Of a stretch of DNA of 10,157 nt, positions 5,862-10,157 are shown piece by piece; within the stretch, counting starts at the first letter, position 1; each line of letters starts with the position of its first letter. Below the pieces are notes generated by a model. It was given only the letters and a program-made list of their open reading frames with translations. It did no database searches and was not told the DNA's origin. A program made the position numbers and the translations under genes. This DNA comes from SIG588 sp045599305 (lineage in GTDB: Bacteria; Bacillota; Clostridia; Oscillospirales; Acutalibacteraceae): contig JAZRVU010000045.1 in the NCBI GenBank assembly GCA_045599305.1, positions 1 to 10,157 of the forward strand, given 5' to 3'.

Positions 5862-6548
5862 ATGCGGATCGCCCCGGAATCACCGGATATTACCGAATTC
5901 TTTCGTTTGGACGATACCCTGTTGGAACAGTCCCAAAATCAACTGCGCCAATATGACCGGCTGATGGCGTATTACCGCTGCGCCATTATGGAGATCGAAA
6001 CGAAATTCAATGTCCTCAACGAGGAGTTCTCATTGCAGTATGACCGAGACCCCATCAATGCCATCAAGACCCGGCTGAAATCGCCCATAAGCATCAAAGA
6101 AAAACTGGAGCGCAAAAATCTCCCATTCACCCTGCAGACGATCGAGGAGGAGCTCAACGACATCGCCGGAGTGCGGGTGGTCTGCTCTTTTCCGGAGGAT
6201 GTGTATGCGCTGGCAGACGCTTTGCTGCAGCAGGATGACATCACCCTGCTCTCCCGCAAGGACTACATAGCCAACCCCAAGGCGAACGGCTACCGCAGTC
6301 TGCATCTGGTCGTTACCGTGCCGATCTTTCTGGAGCACGAAAAGCGCATCATGAAGGTGGAGATCCAGTTGCGTACCATCGCCATGGACTTCTGGGCCAG
6401 TCTGGAGCATCAGCTGCGCTACAAAAAAGATTTTGATTTCACCCCCGCCATGGTGGAAGAACTGCACGGCTGTGCCGAACTGAGTGCCGAACTGGACGCC
6501 CGCATGGACGCTCTCCGCGCCGCTGTACAGCCGCGGCGAAAAGATTGA
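5862..6548 (+). CDS. relQ: Small alarmone synthetase, RelQ-like GTP pyrophosphokinase
   Basis: The 228-residue protein is a stand-alone (p)ppGpp synthetase: it moves pyrophosphate from ATP to GDP or GTP to make the stringent-response alarmone. There is no hydrolase (HD) domain and no TGS/ACT regulatory region, so it fits the small RelQ/RelP class. Motifs: RLKSPISIKEKLERK (71-85, basic ATP-binding block), DIAGVRVVCSF (100-110), YIANPKANGYRSLHL (135-149, including the stacking Tyr Y144), and KVEIQLRTIAMDFWASLEHQ (165-184), with E167 and Q169 of the catalytic E-x-Q. The C-terminal helix (195-221) fits the tetramer-forming helices of RelQ. The ATG has AAAGGAG 9 bases upstream, and the gap to the kinase is 6 bases. 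As the last operon gene, its level should follow transcription of the transferase and kinase. Confidence 0.93.
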   Translation: MRIAPESPDITEFFRLDDTLLEQSQNQLRQYDRLMAYYRCAIMEIETKFNVLNEEFSLQYDRDPINAIKTRLKSPISIKEKLERKNLPFTLQTIEEELNDIAGVRVVCSFPEDVYALADALLQQDDITLLSRKDYIANPKANGYRSLHLVVTVPIFLEHEKRIMKVEIQLRTIAMDFWASLEHQLRYKKDFDFTPAMVEELHGCAELSAELDARMDALRAAVQPRRKD

Positions 6549-6557
6549 CCGAACATA

Positions 6558-6591
6558 AAAAAGGCGTGCTGCCTGTGCAGCACGCCTTTTT
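6558..6591. terminator. Bidirectional terminator between convergent genes
   Basis: A perfect 15-bp stem (6558-6572 with 6577-6591; core GGCGTGCTGC/GCAGCACGCC) encloses the loop CTGT. It has an A-run on the left and a T-run on the right, so it works in both directions. It lies 9 bases after the relQ-like stop and 1 base after the stop of the convergent hydrolase, and should end both transcripts. Confidence 0.92.
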
Positions 6592-6592
6592 A

Positions 6593-8152
6593 TCATTCTT
6601 TTTCCGCAGGAACGCGCAGGAACGATTCCTGCAGTCGGACGGTATTGTGGGCGATCTTCCCTTCTGTCTGCTCGCTGAACAGGCCTTTTTGATTGGTGTG
6701 GCGCACATAATTGGCATTTTCAGCCGAGGCGATATCCACACGCAGCCGCTCTCCCTGTCGGATAAGGAACGCGTGCTCATCGAAAGTGAAATCCAACGTC
6801 ACCGTCTCCCCCGGCCGGTACTCCCCCTTTTGGAAGACCAGCGAGGTAATATCGTCGCGCAGGCCGTAGTCGCCCTCCGCCTTTGCCAGACTGACACGCA
6901 TATAAAAGCAGGTATCCTCGCAGTCGGAACTGACGGAAAGCCGCGCCGTCATGCGGCCTTTGATCAAGGTATCCGCCTCAAAGGCCGGGGTATACACGGT
7001 GACGATATCCGCACGCTGACCGGGCTTTTCCTGAAAGCGGGCACCGCCGAAATTGCAGCAGAGACCGCCGTTGAAACAGGGCGCATCCGCGGGATCATAC
7101 GTATAGGTCACCGCCCGGTCGCCCAGCGGGAACTGCAGAGTGCTGTCGGATGCGAAATCATCCGTCACCCACTCATTTTTGAAAAGCGTGTAATAGGTGA
7201 TGTGTCCCGTGGTAAAGGGCGAACGGCTGCTGCGGCCGAGAACATAGTCAAACCATTCCAGTTCATACTCGCTGCCGAATTTTTCCTGTCGGTTGGCGGT
7301 GGGCAGCGGGATCGGGCTCGAATTCACTGCGTCGCCGTGGTCGTAGGCCGATATCACCAACGCCGACTTGTCACGGCAGGCGCTGTTCAGCCGCCGCCAC
7401 ATCTCAAAAATGCCGCCGGTGTAAATATCGTAAAACCCGGTGGTGAACAGAATGGGAAAATGCGCATCGTCGGTGGCGTGACGGGCATCCGCGCCGCCAA
7501 AGCGGGTGTTCCAGAACGGGTCACGCGGGTCGGGATGGCGAAGCACCTCGTCAAAATCCTCTGCCGGCTCCCCCAGCACCGATTCCGAAAAGGCAGAAAA
7601 CGGCAGGATGTCCCAATTCGCTCTGTTGTGCGGATGATGACTTTTTGCCTTGTACATACCGAGATACCAGCCGCAATGCAGTCCCTTCTTCAAAAAGCCG
7701 TTGCGATAGCAGATGTTATACCGCTCGCAGTCCTGCACATTGAAAATGGCACCCTTCACATCCGGCGCATAGGGTGCCACCGCATAGTGCACCGAGGTAA
7801 GATAACTCGTCCCCTGCAGCAGCAGTTCCCCGCTGTAAAACGGTTGACGGCGGATCCAATCCATCAGCGCCAGGCCATCCTCACGTTCGTTGATGTACGG
7901 GAGGCAGTCACCGTCGCTCTTGCCGCGCCCGCGGCAATGCTGCACGATGATGGCATATCCACGCTCCAGCCACAGACCGAATGCCTGCCCATATTCCGCC
8001 AAGATATCCTCCTCGGGCAGATTTTCGAAGCGATCCACATACGGGTCACGGCGGATCACGGTGGGATACCGCCCCTCTTTGGCCGGCAGAAGCACCGCTG
8101 TGAACAGGCTCGTGCCGTTCACGGTGAGATATTCATATGACAGAAAAGACAT
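6593..8152 (-). CDS. CocE/NonD-family alpha/beta hydrolase (S15 X-Pro dipeptidyl-peptidase-like)
   Basis: The 519-residue product has the CocE/S15 order. An alpha/beta-hydrolase domain carries RRDPY (34-38), QHCRGRGKSDG (71-81, the usual D-x-R-G-x-G-x-S-x-G block) and the nucleophile elbow LLQGTSYLTS (S116). A helical cap follows, then GFYDIYTGG (239-247, candidate Asp D242) and AYDHGD (269-274, candidate His H272). A C-terminal beta-sandwich runs from about 330, ending with the typical GERLRVDIASAENANYVRHTN. Known members cleave esters, amides or Xaa-Pro dipeptides; the substrate here is unknown. The elbow has Thr (T119) where G-x-S-Y-x-G members have the last Gly. There is no signal peptide. 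The ATG at 8152 is chosen because GGGGAG lies 6 bases upstream; an upstream in-frame ATG at 8182 has no comparable site. It is transcribed alone from the promoter at 8181-8209. Confidence 0.9.
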   Translation of the reverse strand: MSFLSYEYLTVNGTSLFTAVLLPAKEGRYPTVIRRDPYVDRFENLPEEDILAEYGQAFGLWLERGYAIIVQHCRGRGKSDGDCLPYINEREDGLALMDWIRRQPFYSGELLLQGTSYLTSVHYAVAPYAPDVKGAIFNVQDCERYNICYRNGFLKKGLHCGWYLGMYKAKSHHPHNRANWDILPFSAFSESVLGEPAEDFDEVLRHPDPRDPFWNTRFGGADARHATDDAHFPILFTTGFYDIYTGGIFEMWRRLNSACRDKSALVISAYDHGDAVNSSPIPLPTANRQEKFGSEYELEWFDYVLGRSSRSPFTTGHITYYTLFKNEWVTDDFASDSTLQFPLGDRAVTYTYDPADAPCFNGGLCCNFGGARFQEKPGQRADIVTVYTPAFEADTLIKGRMTARLSVSSDCEDTCFYMRVSLAKAEGDYGLRDDITSLVFQKGEYRPGETVTLDFTFDEHAFLIRQGERLRVDIASAENANYVRHTNQKGLFSEQTEGKIAHNTVRLQESFLRVPAEKE

Positions 8153-8180
8153 GATGTTCTCCCCTTCATCGGTTTTCTCC

Positions 8181-8209
8181 ATTACATCACATTAGCCCGG
8201 CAATGTCAA
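8181..8209 (-). promoter_or_regulatory. Sigma-A promoter of the CocE-like hydrolase
   Basis: On the minus strand a perfect TTGACA (8209-8204) is followed by 17 bases and TGTAAT (8186-8181, five of six consensus). The transcript would start near 8174, about 20 bases before the chosen ATG at 8152. Because the -10 overlaps the alternative ATG at 8182, that upstream start would lie outside the message, which supports the shorter protein. Confidence 0.82.
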
Positions 8210-8212
8210 TAG

Positions 8213-8252
8213 AAAACGGCACGCCTTTCATAAAAAGACGTGCCGTTTTTTT
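8213..8252. terminator. Terminator after the two-helix membrane protein gene
   Basis: The arms 8213-8223 and 8239-8249 pair over 11 bp (AAAACGGCACG/CGTGCCGTTTT). After one mismatch the inner stem continues for 4 bp (8225-8228 with 8234-8237). Seven T residues follow on the plus strand and TTTTCTATT on the minus strand. It overlaps the stop of the minus-strand membrane gene and insulates it from the hydrolase promoter, whose -35 begins 4 bases further on. Confidence 0.82.
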
Positions 8253-8496
8253 ATTTCGACTTTTTCATTCTGACTAAAAGCCAGCCAAGGAGGAAAACCG
8301 AAGCGATACAGACGGCACCGTTTAAGGCGGTCATCATGTAGTAGCCCATAAAATCGAACCGCACCGCACCTGATACCAAATAAGGCTGTGCCGCGGCTTT
8401 ATGCAGGGTGGCAGCGCAGGAAACGCCTGTGTATAAGCCGATCAAGCCCAACATGACACACAGGATCGATCGCACGATTTTGCTTTTTATGAACAT
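8251..8496 (-). CDS. Small two-helix membrane protein
   Basis: The 81-residue product is not recognised. It has a basic start (MFIKSKIVR), a first hydrophobic helix (about residues 9-29, ILCVMLGLIGLYTGVSC), a short loop of about 20 residues with few charges (HKAAAQPYLVSGAVRFDF), a second helix (about 51-74, containing ALNGAVCIASVFLLGWLL) and a basic tail (RMKKSK). Positive charges at both ends suggest both termini inside and the loop outside. The ATG at 8496 has GGAG 8 bases upstream, and the gene overlaps the preceding one by 10 bases, so the two are probably translated together. An in-frame GTG at 8505 is a weaker start. It may be an accessory, anchoring or protective partner of the exported protein before it, but this is inference from the overlap only. 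Confidence 0.72.
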   Translation of the reverse strand: MFIKSKIVRSILCVMLGLIGLYTGVSCAATLHKAAAQPYLVSGAVRFDFMGYYMMTALNGAVCIASVFLLGWLLVRMKKSK

Positions 8497-9146
8497 AACT
8501 GCCACTCCGTTTTCACACCGTCTTGGTAGAAAAATATGCCTTTCGACCGCGAAAAATCCTTATCTGCTTCGACACGATCAAATTCACGCAATGACTTTTG
8601 CAGTCTTTTCGGCGTATAGATTAGCGTTTGCGTTTTCAACGCGAATTCGTCATCCACCAACGCATTCCACAAGTGGATCGCCCAATAACTGCAATTTTGG
8701 CCGAGAGTCCATCTATCGTTGCGGTCGATATAGTCCCCGATCGTCTCCAACTGCGATTCGTCGATGTTTACACTTAGGGAGCATCTGCCGGCATAGCGGC
8801 CGAAATTTTGAATAAAATCGGGTTCCAGATTAAAAATCACACCGCAATGGCCCGAAATCGCCCAAATCGAGAAAGTCACGATCTCGTCGTTTGCCACTTC
8901 ATGATCTTTGATATACACGGAATGGCCGGACCGATTATCAATGGATAACCAGGTATGCCCCAGGCATTTGACGAACGGCTCGGTTTCGGTATCACCGTCG
9001 AATGTGGTGATCGAAAAAATGATCCCGGTATCCGCACAAGGTATCGTTTTGGAGCCTGCCCTATAGGTGTTGAAATCAAGCCCCAGACACAAAGCGGCGA
9101 TCAGCAGAGAAAAAGATATGAGCCATATCGCTATCCTTTTTTTCAC
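8487..9146 (-). CDS. Membrane-anchored or secreted protein, permuted papain-fold (NlpC/P60-like) candidate
   Basis: The 219-residue product starts with three basic residues and a hydrophobic helix (about 5-23), a signal peptide or anchor. The Cys at 20 is preceded by Leu, so a lipoprotein site is unlikely. The outer part contains GHTWLSIDN (63-71), then a run of beta-type segments (IVTFSIWAISGHCGVIFNLE), and then LGQNCSYWAIHLWNAL (148-163) and TPKRLQKSLREF (178-189). His first and Asn-Cys-x-x-Trp-Ala later is the order found in circularly permuted NlpC/P60-type cysteine enzymes, which would make H64 and C152 the active pair. Family membership is by eye, not by alignment. The GTG at 9146 is chosen: AAGGAG lies 5 bases upstream and the signal helix follows directly; longer in-frame starts run into glyA. 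GC is low (78 of 180 bases at 8521-8700). It follows glyA by 46 bases without a visible terminator. Confidence 0.78.
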   Translation of the reverse strand: MKKRIAIWLISFSLLIAALCLGLDFNTYRAGSKTIPCADTGIIFSITTFDGDTETEPFVKCLGHTWLSIDNRSGHSVYIKDHEVANDEIVTFSIWAISGHCGVIFNLEPDFIQNFGRYAGRCSLSVNIDESQLETIGDYIDRNDRWTLGQNCSYWAIHLWNALVDDEFALKTQTLIYTPKRLQKSLREFDRVEADKDFSRSKGIFFYQDGVKTEWQLCS

Positions 9147-9192
9147 ACTTGCTCCTTCCGGGCTGATGGCATGAATTCCGATCTGCCGCGCA

Positions 9193-10157
9193 TCAATAAA
9201 TGGGATGTGCCGCGCAGAGCTCCTGCACCTGCGCAGAGATGCGCTCCTTATTTCCGTCGAAGTCCTCAATGGCGTCTGCCAGCCAGTCGGCGATCAGCCG
9301 CATCTCCGGCTCCTTGAAGCCGCGGGTGGTGACGGCGGGCGTACCGATACGCAGACCGCTGGTCACAAAGGGGCTGGCCGGATCGTTGGGGATGGTGTTC
9401 TTGTTGGCGGTGATGTGCACCTCGTCCAGACGTGCCTCCAATTCCTTGCCGGTGACGTTGTTCTTCAGGAGTTTCAGCAGCATCAGGTGGTTATCCGTGC
9501 CGCCGGAGACGATCTCGATACCGCGCGCCTGCAGGCCGTCGCACAGCACGGCCGCGTTCTTCACGATCTGACGGCCGTATTCCTTGAACTCATCCGTCAT
9601 GGCCTCGCCCAGTGCCACGGCCTTGGCGGCGATAATGTGCATCAGCGGGCCGCCCTGTGTGCCGGGGAAGATCGCCTTGTCGATCGCCTTGGCCAGTTCT
9701 TCCTTGCACAGGATCATGCCGCCGCGCGGGCCGCGCAGCGTCTTGTGGGTGGTAGTGGTCACCACGTGCGCATACGGCACCGGCGAGGGATGCACACCGG
9801 CGGCCACCAGACCGGCAATGTGCGCCATATCCACCAGCAGATAGGCGCCGACTTCATCGGCGATCTCGCGGCAGCGCTTGAAATCGATCACACGGGAATA
9901 AGCGCTGGCACCGGCCACGATCAGTTTCGGGCGGCACTCCAGCGCAATACGGCGCATCTCGTCATAGTCGATGGTCTCGGTCTCGGGATTGACACCGTAG
10001 GGCACCACGTTGAAATATTTGCCCGAAATGTTCACCGGCGAGCCGTGGGACAGATGCCCGCCCTGCTGCAGATTCATACCCATCACGGTGTCGCCCGGCT
10101 GCAGCAGAGCAAAGAACACCGCCAGGTTGGCAGAGGCGCCGCAATGCGGCTGGACGT
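9193..10157 (-). CDS. glyA: Serine hydroxymethyltransferase, N-terminus outside the window
   Basis: This PLP enzyme interconverts serine and glycine while loading one-carbon units onto tetrahydrofolate. The last 320 residues are visible, and roughly 90-100 at the N-terminus lie beyond the right edge (E. coli GlyA has 417). Clear marks are QPHCGASANLAVFFALLQPGD at the cut edge, GGHLSHG, VDMAHIAGLVAAGVHPSP with the Asp that pairs with the PLP ring nitrogen, and VVTTTTHKTLRGPRGG, whose Lys (codon 9744-9742) forms the PLP Schiff base. The Asp-to-Lys distance of 29 equals that in the E. coli enzyme. The C-terminal LRIGTPAVTTRGF block is intact. GC is high (41 of 60 bases at 9301-9360), unlike the two genes downstream. 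Confidence 0.97.
   Translation of the reverse strand, partial: VQPHCGASANLAVFFALLQPGDTVMGMNLQQGGHLSHGSPVNISGKYFNVVPYGVNPETETIDYDEMRRIALECRPKLIVAGASAYSRVIDFKRCREIADEVGAYLLVDMAHIAGLVAAGVHPSPVPYAHVVTTTTHKTLRGPRGGMILCKEELAKAIDKAIFPGTQGGPLMHIIAAKAVALGEAMTDEFKEYGRQIVKNAAVLCDGLQARGIEIVSGGTDNHLMLLKLLKNNVTGKELEARLDEVHITANKNTIPNDPASPFVTSGLRIGTPAVTTRGFKEPEMRLIADWLADAIEDFDGNKERISAQVQELCAAHPIY

Noticed and set aside
6545..8140. 531-codon plus-strand open frame opposite the CocE-like hydrolase
   Set aside because: It starts before and reads through a strong terminator hairpin, has no family motif, and is antisense to a well-supported gene.
9147..9192. Terminator or promoter between glyA and the permuted-papain-like gene
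   Set aside because: No stable hairpin with a T-run and no -35/-10 pair was found in these 46 bases; only the ribosome site AAGGAG is clear, so co-transcription with glyA is possible.

Overview
The window reads as chromosomal DNA from a fairly GC-rich member of the Clostridia, probably a gut Oscillospiraceae/Ruminococcaceae-type bacterium. The signs are strong AGGAG-type ribosome sites, sigma-A promoters with 17-base spacers, a RelQ-type small alarmone synthetase, a MATE-like tail and compact gene packing. No ribosomal RNA or other strict taxonomic marker is present, so this placement is an inference.

Layout from left to right. Positions 1-109 (minus) hold the first 36 residues of a calcineurin-like phosphoesterase. 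Positions 110-563 contain no full-length gene. They carry a very GC-rich, hairpin-rich element bounded by two nearly identical 31-base direct repeats, and a 42-codon reading frame (439-567, minus) that overlaps the next gene's stop codon. A cytoplasmic clan GH-A glycoside hydrolase (564-1661, minus) is divergent from an AraC-type regulator with a cupin sensor domain (1765-2559, plus). The regulator is followed by a PutP-like sodium:solute symporter with its own extended -10 promoter (2638-4191) and a UUCG-loop terminator.

A second plus-strand transcription unit runs from a clear promoter at 4240-4268 to a terminator at 6558-6591. It contains an Sfp-type phosphopantetheinyl transferase, a PfkB/fructokinase-like sugar kinase and a RelQ-like (p)ppGpp synthetase. 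The two gene gaps are 4 and 6 bases, and each downstream ribosome site is built into the upstream stop. The same terminator hairpin serves the convergent minus-strand CocE/NonD (S15-like) hydrolase (6593-8152), which has a perfect -35 promoter box of its own.

The right part is all minus strand. The 3' three quarters of glyA (serine hydroxymethyltransferase) runs in from the right edge. It is followed by a low-GC two-gene cassette: an exported or membrane-anchored protein with a His...Asn-Cys layout like permuted papain-fold (NlpC/P60-like) proteins, then a small two-helix membrane protein overlapping it by 10 bases, then a terminator.

How the genes may work together: the hydrolase, regulator and symporter could form a local uptake-and-cleavage unit, although the symporter looks more like a proline carrier than a sugar carrier. 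The transferase, kinase and alarmone synthetase are co-transcribed but have no obvious shared pathway. The best candidates for something undescribed are the direct-repeat element at 192-426 and the permuted-papain-like/two-helix membrane pair at 8251-9146.
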